Origin: Omphiscola glabra
Taxonomy: Eukaryota; Mollusca; Gastropoda; Lymnaeidae
Assembly (NCBI GenBank): GCA_964017045.1
Contig: OZ024795.1
Location: 49,524,850-49,588,849 of the forward strand
DNA: 64,000 nucleotides
Direction: 5' to 3'
The notes beneath the pieces were generated by a model. That model made no database searches. It was not told the DNA's origin and worked only from the letters and a program-made list of their open reading frames with translations. Made by a program: the position numbers and the translations under genes. How positions within the stretch are numbered: the first letter of the stretch is position 1; each line of letters opens with the position of its first letter. Below, piece after piece: positions 10,111 to 23,015 of this stretch.

Positions 10111-10507
10111 AATATGCTACTTTGATTTAACTGGATCTAAATTGAGACAGACGATTGCTGTCTAGTTAACCAAGTTGTAAGTCCTTGAGAAAATTTCCCA
10201 GGCCTTGTGATTTCGTTACATTTTGAATGGACATTTTTACAGAAATTTTGACGGTCATTTTGACAGACATTTTGACGGACGGGTGTCAGGAAAAAAAAAT
10301 CGAACTTTTATAAAGTTATAGTGAGAAGCGAGAGAAAAGATACAGTACACATTTTTAAAAAATAAATCACTAGACCCATAATTCTCACGTGCACGTATTC
10401 AGTTGTATCTTTTGTATGTACATCAGCAAGACTGTCATATAGAACATACATTTTAATTATGAGACTTTATGCAAACTAATGCACGTACACACACATTTTT
10501 ATTTATA
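10111..10507. other. No gene seen
   Basis: AT-rich; contains three short imperfect repeats of a GACATTTTGACGG-like motif (about 10225-10275) and nothing else recognisable. Confidence 0.5.
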
Positions 10508-10855
10508 CACTATGAAAATTAGATTTACGGGAGGCTTCATATGTAACTGACCTGGCGAGGTAGCTGTTAGATTTACTGGAGGCTTCCTATGTAACTGACC
10601 TGGCGATGTAGCTGTTAGATTTACTGGAGGCTTTCTATGTAACTGACCTGGCGAGGTAGCTGTTAGATTTACTGGAGGCTTCCTATGTAACTGACCTGGC
10701 GAGGTAGCTGTTAGATTTACTGGAGGCTTCCTATGTAACTGACCTGGCGAGGTAGCTGTTAGATTTACTGGAGGCTTCCTATGTAACTGACCTGGCGAGG
10801 TAGCTTTTAGATTTACTGGAGGCTTCCTATGTAACTGACCTGGCGAGGTAGCAAT
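10508..10855. repeat. 48-bp minisatellite
   Basis: About seven near-identical units with core GACCTGGCGAGGTAGCTGTT. The unit is a multiple of three, which explains the 129-residue repetitive frame on the minus strand. Confidence 0.95.
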
Positions 10856-11134
10856 CAAATTTAAACACAAGTTAGAAAACCAATCCATAGCGAGATTTAA
10901 ACATATTTGATCGAGCTTTATCTCTGAACCACACTACACATTTGGATAACTGTTCGATCTGTTTAAGCATTCAATTTGTTAAAGATATCTCTTACTGATT
11001 TATTGAATACATGTTTTGTACCGTCATAAGAAAATGCATTATTTAATTAATAAAATGTTCTTTGTTTTTAACATTGATTTCTCTTTTACTTGGTTTACGT
11101 CATAATAAACATGACGACGAGTTTAGCAATATTC

Positions 11135-11400
11135 TAATTATAAACATATGCTAATGAGTTAAGAAATATACCCGTCATAAACATATTATATGAGAATGAG
11201 TTAAGACATATACCCACTATAAACATATGAGAATGAGTTAAGTATTTTATCTGACATAAACATATGAGAATGAGTTAAGTAATATATCTGATATAAACAT
11301 ATGAGAGTTAATTAAGACATATACCCACTATAAACATATGAGAATGAGTTAAGTAATATATCTGACATAAACATAAACAATTGGAAATGAGTTGAGAAAT
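11135..11400. repeat. About 38-bp minisatellite
   Basis: About six diverged units with core ACATATGAGAATGAGTTAAG. Confidence 0.9.
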
Positions 11401-12204
11401 ACACCTGGCATTTGCATGATTATTTATGTTTCAAATTCAGTATATAAAACTAAACACTCTTAAATCCAGCAAAAATTTGATCCATCATTTTTTATTCGAG
11501 CCATCCAATAATCTATCAATCCTTTCTTACATTTATCGATCGATTTGTTTCCATTGATAAGTCATCTATAAAAGAAGCTATCCAAACATCCATAAATCTA
11601 ATTTTTATCTATTATGACATCCATTGATCAATCCATCATTCTATTATACCATCCATCCACCTGTTATAACATCGTGAAATTAACGTGAACAACGGTTACG
11701 AAATTCATCTTTAGAAAAAATAATTCTTTCTTTTACGATTTTCCAATAATGTATAATTTTAAAAAAAACAAGGCAATATTTTGTTTAAATTTTAATATAA
11801 AATATATTTATATTAACTATAAAGATTTTGTTTCAAATTTAAGATTTTTAAACAACAATTTTTAGAGAGCAAAATTGTAGTTCAACTGCCCCAAAAGGGG
11901 TAGGGTAGGCCCAACATTTAAAAATTTAAAAATACATGACATCTAAAGTATTTCTCTAACGTCGAAATCGTTTTGAGTAAACTGTTAGTGACAATAATGA
12001 TATAATTAATGATAATTTAGATTTGGTAATTTTAAGTCATGTTTAGATAGAAAAAAGTATATTAGGGGCAAAGAAGGAGGTATGGTAGGCGTATAATATA
12101 TATCAGATGGCATATATTAGGCATTTTATCCGAATGTAAACATTATGAAAAAAATTATTAATAAAAAAATTATGATCTAAGAATGTATATTTTAACCACA
12201 GTCC
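11401..12204. other. No gene seen
   Basis: AT-rich, with short CATCCAT-like degenerate repeats at about 11510-11660. No ORF or element recognised. Confidence 0.5.
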
Positions 12205-13154
12205 TAAGTTTCTTTGATTTAATAACCGCGCGTGACAAAACCGATAATGTATTTTCCTCTTTTTAAAAGTAAAATTAATAAATTTAATTGATTGCTTAAA
12301 AAAGTGCAAATATTTTCAAATTAAATACAACTTTAGCTTTGTAGTAATAAAATTTAACAGTTTTTTTTATTTTTTATTCATTTTAAAATATATAATATTT
12401 ATGAAATTTATAAAGCAGTAAAAAACTTAACCTTTAAATATACTTTTAATCAGAAAATGCCGTTTAATTCATTTGTTTTAGTGTAAGTAAGGGGATTACA
12501 ATCCATGGATAATTTTATTAATTTATTCTTAATCTCTGTGGTTTGGGTGGGGGGGGGGGGAGTAATTTGATACTTCCATTTGACCAACGCAGCACAAGTT
12601 ACGCCCCAGAATGCATTTGACACATTATCAACCTTCTTAGATACATATATATCGAGGGTAGGAAATAGGGTGTGATCATTTTTAAGTGGTGACAATATCT
12701 TTAAAAGAACATATATATAACAATTAAGAAAAACAAAACGACAGAACATTCACATAATCATTTTACACTATTGACAATTTAATTTTCAAAAATAGAAATG
12801 GGTTAAGATTTTCTTAGATAGATTGATAGATAATAGATAGACAGACAGACAGACAGATAAATGAAATATAGATAAAAAGATCAGATAGATCGGTAGATAG
12901 ACTAACAGATAGAGAGATAGATATAGATAGTTAGATATATATATATATATATATATATAGATAGATAGATAGTTTACATTGATAGACAGATATATAGATA
13001 GATAGATATATAGATATATAGATAGACAGACAGACAGACAGATAGACAGATAGACCGATAGACCGATAGACAGATAGATAGATAGATATATAAATATATA
13101 TATAGATAGATAGATTAACACACAAACACCTTTTTTGGTTGCAACGTATGTCTA
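12205..13154 (+). mobile_element. Helitron-like element, copy 3 (internally deleted)
   Basis: 12236 onward aligns with base 1 onward of copy 1, through the same polypyrimidine and CAATCCATGGATAATTTTAT region. A GATA/GACA microsatellite follows (12820-13118) and then directly a terminal segment (ACACAAACACC to CTAGT, CTAG at 13151-13154). The tandem units and most of the terminal hairpin are missing. Confidence 0.6.
12820..13118. repeat. GATA/GACA/TA microsatellite
   Basis: Tetranucleotide tracts mixed with a TA run (12935-12958), inside Helitron copy 3 at the position of the larger array in copy 1. Confidence 0.95.
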
Positions 13155-13204
13155 GTATTTTAGAAGCCTGTAAAGCAGAGAAAGAAAATTACCGTTGTTA
13201 ACAT

Positions 13205-13612
13205 ATAGTGGTGGTTATGAAATGGCGGTGGTTAAGATATGGCGGTGGTTAAGATGATGCAGTAATTATGATACGGTGGTGGTTAAGATACGGGGATGGT
13301 TTTGATACGGTGGTTGTTAAGATAAGGCGGTGTTTATGGTATGGCAATGGTTAAGTTATGGCGGTTTTTAAGAAACAGTGGTTTTTAAGATATGGTGGTG
13401 GTTAAGATTTGTCTGTGGTTAAGATATGGCAGTGGTTAATATGTGGCGCTAATTATGATACGGTGGTGGTTAAGATACGGTGAGGGTCTTGATAAGGTGG
13501 TGGTTAAGATAAGGCGGTGGTTATGGTATGGCGGTGGTTAAGATATGGCGGTGGTTAAGATATGGCGGTGATTATGGTATAACGATGGTAAAGATATGGC
13601 AGTGGTTAAGAT
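13205..13612. repeat. About 17-bp degenerate minisatellite
   Basis: More than twenty diverged units of GCGGTGGTTAAGATATG. No coding potential. Confidence 0.9.
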
Positions 13613-13667
13613 ACTTCTTTTGTTGATAACCGAACAATCCCACAGAATTGTGCGTTAAAGAAGTGAG

Positions 13668-13990
13668 TACAAAGAATACCACATATCATAACCTTATAAC
13701 ACGTACAGAGAATACCACATATCATAACCTTATAACACGTACAGAGAATACCACATATCATAACCTTATAACACGTACAGAGAATACCACATATCATAAC
13801 CTTATAACACGTACAGAGAATACCACATATCATAACCTTATAACACGTACAGAGAATACCACATATCATAACCTTATAACACGTACAGAGAATACCACAT
13901 ATCATAACCTTATAACACGTACAGAGAATACCACATATCATAACCTTATAACACGTACAGAGAATACCACATATCATAACCTTATAACAC
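13668..13990. repeat. 36-bp minisatellite
   Basis: About nine almost identical units with core CCACATATCATAACCTTATA. The two 123-residue frames on opposite strands are by-products of a 12-codon period. Near-identity indicates recent expansion. Confidence 0.95.
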
Positions 13991-14114
13991 TTATCGCAAT
14001 TTCTCCTTGCAGTGTTTAGATATTATATAAATTTTAAAAAATAATAATTAAAATCCTATAAATCACTTTCTATCAAAAACGAATTAAAACGCACTAAAAT
14101 TGGAAAATAATATA

Positions 14115-14521
14115 CACTACGCAAAGAAAAACTACAGAGAATTAGTTGACCACTCCATGTAGCCTAAGAAAGACTGCTGAGATATAGATGACGACTCTAT
14201 GTAGCTAAAGAAATACTCACACATATAGATAGCATCTCTGTGTAGCCTAAACTAAACTGTACAAAATAGATTACCTTTATGTAGCTAAAGAAATACTGCA
14301 GAAATGGAGATGACCACTCTCTTTAGCAAAAGAAAGATTGCACAAACATTGATGACCACTCTTTGTAGCCTAAGAAAGATTGCAGAAATATAGATGACCC
14401 CCTCTTTGTAGCTAAAGAAATATAGATGACCCTTCTATGAAGCTAAAAACATACTGCACAAATATACATGACCACACTCAGTAGCAAATGAAATAATGCA
14501 CAAATATACATGACAACACTC
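14115..14521. repeat. 42-45 bp satellite, left segment
   Basis: Diverged units with core ATATAGATGACCACTCTATG and GTAGCTAAAGAAATACTGCA. The same satellite resumes at 16632-16766 and 22010-22370, so it once formed one array later split by insertions. Confidence 0.88.
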
Positions 14522-16631
14522 AGAAACAAAAGAAAGAAGTGGCTGAGGTCAGGTCTTGTTGTTTTTAGGCAGATGTATTACGCTGCCAAGAAACGTGTGA
14601 AAAGAATGGTTTGTCATGCTAAGACTTTGTATTTTAGCCAAAAGATAATTATGGGTAAAACTGGCAGGCAGTTGTTCAATATTTGTAGCAACCTCAGAGG
14701 GAGTAACAAAGGAATTGCTCTTCTTTCAGTGTATCCGTTGCCCAAGCAACCAGATATTTTCTGTAATTTCTTTACAAGAAAAGTTGCTGACATCCGCGCT
14801 GAACTTGATTGTCTTGACATATCCCCCATAGATTTGCCTTCTTTTTCTTGTGTTAGTTCACATTTCGAAATTTTTAAACCGGTTTCAGAACAATAGGTCA
14901 AAAGTACTATTCTAAAGTCTAAGCCAACATCATGTTCTTTGGACCCCATCCCCATCCCCCTGTTGGTTGAGTCGATAGAACATTTGCTCCCAACGATAAC
15001 CCACATAGTCAATGAAAGCTTGTTTTCTGGCACTGTTCCCTGTATTTGTAAGTCAGCTGTCATTAAACCATTGCTTAAGAAGCATGGTCTGGATGAAACT
15101 AATTTAAAAAACTATAGACCAGTATCTAACTTATCATTTTTATCTAAAGTCATTGAAAAAATAGTTCTAAAACAACTTTTTGCTTACTTAAACGACAACT
15201 CTCTTCTCCGTCCTAATCAATCAGCCTATAGACATTTCCCTAGCACTGAGACAGCTCTCTTGAGAGTCACCAATGACCTTGTGTTTGCATTGGACAGCGG
15301 TGATGTCTCCTTCCAGATCCTCTTGGATCTCAGTGCGGCCTTTGAAACTGTCGACCATGAAACCCTTTACAAAACCCTTGAAAATTACTAAGGCATTTCT
15401 GATTCAGTTTTGGCTTGGTTTAGGTCTTACCTCTCCAATAGAACGCAGGTGGTCGCGGTCAATGGCTGTCTCTCCTGCAGTGCTGATTTGGTGTATGGAG
15501 TGCCACAGGGGTCCGTTTTGGGCCCGGTTCTATTTACAATGTATACCAGGCCACTGCTCCTCTTGCACGAGAGGCATGCTGTGGAGAGCCAATCATTCGC
15601 GGCGGATGACACGCAGCTATACAAGCATACCCATCCAACTCTTGTCGATTCCGCTGTCTGGACTTTGCAGGAGAGCATTGCTGATGTCAAGTCATGGATG
15701 ACACTCAGCAAGTTGAAACTCAACGATGACAAAACGGAAGCACTTTTATTCATGACATCAAATCCTCCTCTAACTCAACTCTCCTTACCTCATTTCAAGT
15801 AGGTAACTCAGAGATACAGTTTACATCCTCCACTAGGAATCTTGGTTAAATTGTGTCTAACAACATGTGTCTCGATAATCATATATCCCACATTTGTCGC
15901 TCTGCATACACGGCCATCCGTCAGATCAGCTCCATCCGCCACTACCTCACAGTTGGTGCAACAAAAACCCTTGTCTATGTCCTTGTTCTCTCTCGTCTTG
16001 ACTATTGCAACTCTCTTCTGTCAGGTTCACCAAAACACTTCTTAGAAAAATTACAAAAAACGTCATCACGTCACACCACTACTTCAGTCACTTCATTGGC
16101 CCCCTGTACTAGCACGGATTGACTATACACTCTCTGTTCTCTGCCACAACTTTTTCTCGAATTCCTGCCCTTCCTATCTAACCGAACTTCTTTCTGTCTA
16201 TTCACCTCTTCGACAGCTTCGCTCCTCCGCAGACATGCGTATTCTTACTGTCCCCCAAACTCGCACAAAAAGTTATGGTGAACGATCTTTCTCTTACACT
16301 GCCCCCAAACAATGAAATTCTCTTCCACTACACATTTGCAATATATCAACCATCACAGCCTTCAAAACTGCACCCAAAACACATCTCTTTAAACTCTACT
16401 ATCCCGACTTATTCCCCCTCTGACCGTTAAACGATGCTGCTGAGTGCCGTCCATGGCTTCACGTGTAAATCGTTATGGAATGTTTGAATCGAATACACAT
16501 TTTTTTAAAAATTAATGTAAATTAATTTTTCAGTTCATGATTATGCTTTTAAATTGTATGTACAGCGCGGTGAGCCCAGCCCTAGACCGGGGTACCAAGC
16601 TGTATAAAACTAACATTAATAATAATAATAT
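14522..16631 (+). mobile_element. LINE-A (CR1/Jockey group), broken copy inserted in the satellite
   Basis: Contains the endonuclease-RT linker (LYFSQKI, NFFTRKVADIR), then RT motifs LKNYRPVSNLSFLSKVIEK, LLDLSAAFETVDHE, GVPQGSVLGPVLFT, AADDTQLY and LKLNDDKTEALL, then the region ALVLSRLDYCN-like and a 3' UTR ending in a TAA repeat (16611-16630). The endonuclease is absent (5' truncated). In-frame stops at 14894 and 15389 and frameshifts near 15790 and 16060 make it a pseudogene; the polymerase signature reads AADD instead of FADD. A better-preserved relative lies at 63042-64000 on the minus strand, sharing even the 3' UTR. Confidence 0.88.
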
Positions 16632-16766
16632 ATAGATGACCACTCCATGTAGCTAAATAAATACTGCACACATTTAGATAACCACATTAATTAGCTATAG
16701 AAAGACTACAAATATAGATGAGCACTCTATTTAGCAAAAGACATACTACACAACTATAAATGATAC
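16632..16766. repeat. 42-45 bp satellite, middle segment
   Basis: About three units of the satellite seen at 14115-14521, isolated between LINE-A and LINE-B. Confidence 0.85.
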
Positions 16767-18063
16767 AGTCTGTGAATGTGAACAATATTCTTTCGTCTGA
16801 TCACTTCCTTGTGTTGTTTACAACACATATGGCTAGGCCTTTTGCTCAGAGGGAGAGATATCAAGTTAGGAACTAAAGAATATGGATATTAATTCTTTTC
16901 GGAATTGTCTTTCTGGGACTGAGTTAGTGAGGTCACCACCTAAAGATATTGAACAAATAGTCCTTCTCTTCAATCAGACTCTCACTTCTCTGTTGGACTC
17001 ATATGCCCCCGTGTCAAATCAGTTTTTTAGTGACAGATCTAACTCCCTTAGTTCACGCCATTACTTCGGAAAGCCAAGCTTGTTAGGCGCCTAGCTGAGA
17101 AGCGTTGGAGAAATAGTGGTCGTGAGGTGTACAAACTATCGTTTCTTAAAGCATGGAACATGTATGCGCAAGAAATCAGGCACGCTAAGTATGAGCATAT
17201 TTAATCTCTCCTCAAGGCAGCAGGTACTGAATCTCGCCAGATGTTCTCTGTGGTGAATGACCTTCTGGGAAAGAAATTAGCCCCCCTTGTTTTGCCTGAC
17301 ATGAAAAAGCAAGCAAGCTGCAGTTACACTGAGTGATTTTTTCACTGACAAAATTGAAATAATCAGAAAGAGCTTTGGGGTACGTTGTCATTTGTCTGCA
17401 TTGGAGAATGTCTTTGAGGGCAATCCTCTAGGGGAATCTTCCCCAGTTTCCCATAAAAAGGTAAGACGAAAATCATTGTATCTACAGCTACATCTTCTAT
17501 TGTTGACCTCATCCCAACCAATATTGTTTTAGACCCAAATGGCTGTAATAATTTTCGCGTGGTCTCCAACCTGCCCGTTGTATCTAAGATTTTTGAGAGA
17601 GTTGTGTGATAGCAGCTTGTGCATCAACTTAACTAATATGACATGCTTGATAAGTTTCAATGTGCACTGACCGTGGCGATCTGACAATATTGGTCATGTT
17701 GGACCTCAGTGCTGCTTTTGATGTGATTGACCATGAGCTTCTTCTGTGTAGACTTCAGAATGGGACAGGCATCTCTGGAACTGCACTTCGCTGGTTTTTT
17801 CTTATCTGACTGACAGGACTCAGCGTATTGTAGTGAAACAAACATCTTCCATGAACACTTCCGTTACCTCCCGCTTGCGACAAGGCTCAGTTTTAGGACC
17901 TATTCTGTTCTGCATGTACACTAGCCAGCTTGACAGAGTTGTAAAAAGTCATGGTATTTCCCGCATATTGTTTGCGGATGACACAGAACTGTAAAGTGTT
18001 TCCGTCCTGGACCCATTGGAGCATGCTGCTGCTTTTTAGGCTGTCGAAGACTGCTGTCTTGTT

Positions 18064-18348
18064 GTGAAAGAATGGATGTCCTCTGACAGACTAAACTTAA
18101 ATGACGATAAGACTGGGACAATTATTTGTGGTTTAGACGCCAATATTCAGAAGGTTGACATCGCATCAATAAAAGTTGGTGCTTTTGAGATCCTGTTGCC
18201 CTCAACTGTCAGAGACCTTGGCGTTTATATTGACAGTAAACTTAGAATGATTCCCCATATCAGTTCTTTGGTCAGGGCATGCTTCTGTCATCTGCGAACC
18301 CTGGGTCAGCTGTTCTTCAACCCCAGAAGAGAACAACCAATGCTCTAG
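18064..18348 (+). pseudogene. LINE-B reverse transcriptase C-terminal reading frame
   Basis: The longest clean RT stretch of LINE-B: MKEWMSSDRLNLNDDKTG then VRDLGVYIDSKLRM, the thumb region of CR1-like RTs. It is bounded by a frameshift near 18345 and stops upstream. Confidence 0.7.
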
Positions 18349-18826
18349 CAGTAACTATACTCCAGTCAAGATTAGATTACTGTAACATTTTTTGTGGGGT
18401 TTCCTCAAAACCAAATTCAGTGACTCCAGAAGGTGCAAAATTCTGTAGCATGCATTGTATCGTGGATAAAGAAATCTGACCACATCACCAGAGTTTTTAG
18501 ATATCTCCATTTGCTTCCTGTGATTTCTCTGTTGGACACATATGCCTCAGTGTCAAATAAGTTTGTTAGTGACAGATCTGTCCACAAAATTCTGTCCCTG
18601 GTGTACAGCAATATAGAAGGCTCTGCACCGGAATATCTTAAAGAACTGTTTTATAAACACGTATCCTTAAAGAACCTGCGGTCTTCAACACAGTCCTTAC
18701 AGAGAGTTCCCAGTGTGGATGGACACAGCTTGCCTCAATCTTTGAGGGAAATAGAAAATGATAAAAAATCATTTCAGAAACATTTAAATACTGTCTTCTT
18801 TAAATATATTTAACTAGCGAGAACCC

Positions 18827-18843
18827 GGCATGCGTTGCATGCC
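18827..18843 (-). other. Helitron 3' hairpin, perfect copy
   Basis: GGCATGC, loop GTT, GCATGCC; 9 bases from the CTAG end. This is the best preserved of the four 3' ends in the window. Confidence 0.8.
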
Positions 18844-20809
18844 ACTCAATGGAAAAAGTGTTTGTGTTTTAATTAAGTTTTAAAGTAATTTTTAAATAGA
18901 AAATATTTATTATTTTTTTTCCGTCTAGTGCGTACACAAATAAATTAGAAGTTTTTTCAATGCGTGAGCAGGCAACATATAGCTGTGCACGTGAGAAGCG
19001 TGTATTTTCAAAATTTAGTCCACACACTTGTAACGATTGATCCACCCACGCAGTAGCTCTGTTTTAAATTATATTTAAATAGCTCAAATATTTATTATTT
19101 TTAAAATAAGGCCCCCGGCCCCAAACGTAAAATTTTAAATTGGTTGTACTTCTGTCACACACAAACTGAAATGTCTTTTGTATTTGATTGATTTCTAGCC
19201 ACCCATGCAATAGCACTGATTGAAATTATATTTGTATAGCTCATATAAGAAAAAAATATTTCCAAATGGATAAGCTAATAAAGAAACCATTGCTGCGCAA
19301 AACAACTTACCAAAGTTTTATCGCAATAAAATGAATGTGTTTTGATATTCATGGATATACTTTTGTAAATGTATTTAAGTTGTGTTAACGTCATTGATTT
19401 TCTTAATACGTAAAATGAGAATATAGCATCTATTTTTCACAACAGTAATATCATTGGATTTAAAGATATAAAATTGTACACACCCTATTTCCTAACCCCC
19501 ATATATATGTACCTAAGAAGGCAAATTATTTGTCAAATTCATTTTGAGACGTATAGTGTGCTGCCATGTGCAAATTAAACTATTGAATTACACCTTCCCC
19601 CTCCCCAAAACAGAGTTTTAAAGAAATTAATAAAATCATCCACGGGATTGTAATCCACTTACTTATTCAAAAACAATTTTTTTGCATTTCAAATGCTTTG
19701 ATCTTATTTAAATGAGTGATAAGTGCATTAGTGGATGCTATTTGGATATGTAGTTTCGCTGCACTGATTGCATTAAACGGCATTTTCGTATTAAAAGTAT
19801 ATTTAAAGGTTAGGTTTTTTTTTTTTTACTAATTTATAAATTTCATAAATGTATATTTTTGGAAAGGATAAAAGTAAAAATTTATTAAACGTTAAAAATA
19901 AATAGCAAAAATTGTATTTCCTTTTTTAAATTGTAGCAATTTAAAAAGCAATCTATTATATTTATTAATTTTACTTTTAGGAAGGGGGAAATACATTATA
20001 AATTTTATTACGCGCGGTTATTAAATCAGATAAATTTTTGCATTGAATAAATAGACAATTTGAGTTATGACGTCATTTGCGTTATTATTTAGAACAAATT
20101 AGTTTTAATTTTATTATGCAATATTTGGAACGTACTTAAAAAATGCACTAAAATCAACAGATGTTTTGATTTCCCCGATAAATGAGATTACAGTGCAATT
20201 CTTTGATTATAATTTGTTTTACTAATTTTCATAACTTTCAACCACATTTAAAATGTTTAAAATAGTTCCTTAGTTGTTACTCCAGATTTATTTGTAATTT
20301 ATATTATTAATACTTAAAATTGTATTAAAATTAAAGCGAATATACAATATATTTTTCGCATTACCATTGATTCGAGTTCCTTAAAATAATAGAAGAAAAC
20401 TATGATTGTTTTAAAAAATGGGAACATATTTAAATCGTATCGGTTCTTTGTGAGTTACGGTCAGCATAGATCATTCTTATATAATAGATGTATTACTACA
20501 TCATTGCTATTCAAAATCACAACACATTTACAAAGCTATATCCGATTCTAAAATACGTCACAAAATTCAAGCTTATTTATAAAAACAACAAAAATACTCT
20601 CTACACTAAACATGCAAAAACGTGTTTTCTCTGCTCTTGCTACAAATTGATGTCTGTTGGCATTTGTTCAAGGGCGGTTGAGTTGATAGCTCCGTTTCAA
20701 ATTATTTTGATAAAGTTTGTTAAAGAAAACAAAACGAATTTAAGGACATCGGCCCATGCGAAATATTGTAAAATGTTGTTCTAAGTTAGAAACATTTGCG
20801 GAGCGCACA

Positions 20810-21880
20810 TATCAATTCACCAAAGTTTTTATCGCAATCGGATGAATGGTATAGGAATGCATACGATAATTATATAGATAATAAATGGTGGAAAACGAAT
20901 TAAGGCCCCCGGCCACAAACGGAATATTGTAGAATTGTTGTATTACTTCAGAAACCTACTTATTATATCACAAAATTTAAAAAAGAGAAACATATTACTG
21001 AAGTTGTATCGCATTCAGATAAATGGTATAGGAGTGCATACGGATATTATTTTTTACAAAGCTCATATAAGAAAAATAACGATTTTGGGGCCAACGGCCA
21101 AAAACGGATTATTTTAAAAGTGTTGTAACTACTTCAGAAACCTAATTATTATGTGACACACACAATTTAATGTCGCTATTTGTATTTGATTAAAAATCTA
21201 TCCATCCACATATTAGCTCTGTTTGAAAAATAGAACATGGGGCCCCTGGCTCAAAACAGAATATTTTAAAAGGTTGTAATAATTGGAAAAGCTTTGCGGG
21301 CGGAGGAGAAACATCTAACTAAAGTTTTTTCGCATTCAGATGAATGGTATAGGAGCGCATACTGAAATTATTTTGTACACAGCTCATTAAAGAAAAAAAA
21401 AGAATTTGGGGCCAACGGCTGAAAACGGAATATTTTAAAAGTATTGTATTTACTTACTAACATGCGCGACTTTATGGACAACCTTTCAAAAATGTTTTGT
21501 TGCAATCACATAAATGGTGTAGGAGCACATACGGTTTGAAATTATATTTATATAGCTCATATAAGAAACAACGAACACGGGGCCCCTGGCTCAAAACGGA
21601 ATGTTTTAAAATGGTTGTAATAATTTAGAAACCTTTGTGGGCATGCTCGCAACATTTTGTCAAAGTGTTAGCGTATTCGAATAAATGGTGTAGGAGCGCA
21701 GACGAAACCTATTGTTTACAAAGCTCATATAAGAAGAAAAAAAGATTTTGGGGCCAACGGCCGAAAACGAAATAATTGAAAAGTTTTTTAATTATGCAAT
21801 TAAATTTCCAGGTAGGTGGCCAACAACTCACCAAAGTTTTGTTGCAATCGCATGAATGGTGTGGGAGCGCATATGAGACA
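20810..21880 (-). repeat. 165-175 bp tandem units inside Helitron copy 2
   Basis: Landmarks at about 20825, 20998, 21320, 21490, 21662 and 21832, each with a GGGGCC(A/C)-rich stretch and AAACGGAATATTTTAAAA. Short reading frames here are incidental. Confidence 0.75.
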
Positions 21881-22009
21881 AACAGACATACATACATACA
21901 TACATACAGACATACATTCATTTTTATATATATAGAAGAGCGCAGTGGTCATGCTAAAGTAGCATAGATGCAAGCGCTATATAATTGTTCAATCAATCAA
22001 TTTAATCAA

Positions 22010-22370
22010 TGACCCCTCAAAGTTACTACACAAATATAGATGACCTCTTTAAGTAGCCTAAGACAAACTGCACGCCTATAGATGACCAAACTATGTATCT
22101 AAAGAAAAACAGCTCAAATATAGATGACAACTATATGTAGCTAAAAAAAGGGAATATAGAAATGTAGATTACCACTTTTTGTAGCTAAATAAAATCTGCA
22201 CATATATAAATGACAACTCTATGTATGTAAAGAAAAACTGCAGAAATATAGATGTCTATTCTTTGTAGCTAAAGAAGTACTGCACAAATAATTATAGGTG
22301 ACCGCTCTATGGAGCTAAAGAAATACTGTAGACATGTAGATGAGCTATCTATGTAGCTCAAGGATTAAAA
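22010..22370. repeat. 42-45 bp satellite, right segment
   Basis: Resumes with ACACAAATATAGATGACC directly after the LINE-B tail. Same unit as 14115-14521. Confidence 0.87.
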
Positions 22371-22730
22371 TTAAATTTAGACAAAAGTTAATTAAATTTT
22401 ATTCTCATACATTTTTAAAAAAATATTTTTTTTAACGTTTTTTTAGCTCGTCTTTGATATTGATTTAAACAAAAAATGTTTTGTTAAAAAGTTTTTTTTT
22501 TCTTTTCTGCTATTAAATTATCAACAACAGAAGAATTTTTTATAATTTTTAAAATTTTGATTATTTAAAAAGTCCCCTTTGAAGTTACATAATTAAATAC
22601 CTAGCAATATTATTTAAAAAAAATAGTTCTGAGCTCATCCACCCACCCATTCACTCACACTGCAAAAATAAATATGTCAGTGCCCGTGTCAACCCGCCTC
22701 CGTCAACCCAGGAGCAGACGTGATGTTGAC
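22371..22730. other. No gene seen
   Basis: Very AT-rich tract with poly-A/T runs, then a short CACCCACCCATTCACTCA stretch. Nothing recognisable. Confidence 0.5.
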
Positions 22731-22734
22731 ACAA

Positions 22735-23015
22735 CTTATTTGCAACGAGACGATCAACTTCTGTCAGGTCAACACTTCAACAAGACGATCAACACCTTTC
22801 AGGTCAAAACTTCAACAAGACAATCAACACCTTTCAGGTGAACACTTCAACAAGACGATCAACACCTTTCAGGTGATAACTTTAAGGAGACGACAACACC
22901 TTTCAGGTCATAACTTTAACGAGACGACAACACCTTTCAGGTCATAACTTTAACGAAACGACAACACCTTTCAGGTCATAACTTTAACGAGACGACAACA
23001 CCTTTCAGGTCACCA
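22735..23015. repeat. 34-bp minisatellite
   Basis: About eight units with core ACAACACCTTTCAGGTCATA. The 75-residue frame is a by-product. Confidence 0.92.

Larger units (their letters stand above)
18814..21937 (-). mobile_element. Helitron-like element, copy 2, nested in LINE-B
   Basis: Read on the minus strand it ends CTAG (18814-18817) before T. A perfect 7-bp hairpin, GGCATGC-GTT-GCATGCC, lies at 18827-18843. Bases 18814-19080 match copies 1 and 4; 19350-20050 match copy 1 bases 1-650. At 20810-21880 lie about six diverged units of 165-175 bp, each with an AATGGTRTAGGAGCGCATAC-like core, then a CATA/TA microsatellite (21885-21930). It interrupts LINE-B between its coding end (TTTAA) and 3' UTR. 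No Rep/helicase gene is visible. The 5' boundary is approximate. Confidence 0.72.
16767..22009 (+). mobile_element. LINE-B (CR1/Jockey group), broken and split by a Helitron
   Basis: 16767-18813 and about 21938-22009 are one degraded non-LTR element. Visible pieces are the end of the endonuclease (LSSDHFLVLF near 16790), the linker, RT motifs VSKIFERVV, LDLSAAFDVIDHELLL, RQGSVLGPILFCMYTSQLD, LFADDTEL and DRLNLNDDKT, and the C-terminal region LQSRLDYCN to KHLNTVFFKYI. Numerous stops and frameshifts are present. Its 3' UTR (AGAGCGCAGTGG) and TCAA-rich tail reappear after the Helitron. The same family occurs as a fragment at 49790-50395 (minus). Confidence 0.82.

Noticed and set aside
13668..13990. 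CRISPR-like regular array
   Set aside because: The 36-bp units are contiguous with no unique spacers, and the DNA is animal.
13606..14019. Two 123-codon repetitive frames on opposite strands
   Set aside because: Both are the same 36-bp minisatellite read in each direction.
22735..23015. TTTCAGGT motifs in the 34-bp array as splice acceptors
   Set aside because: There is no gene on either side that could use them, so the likeness is probably chance.
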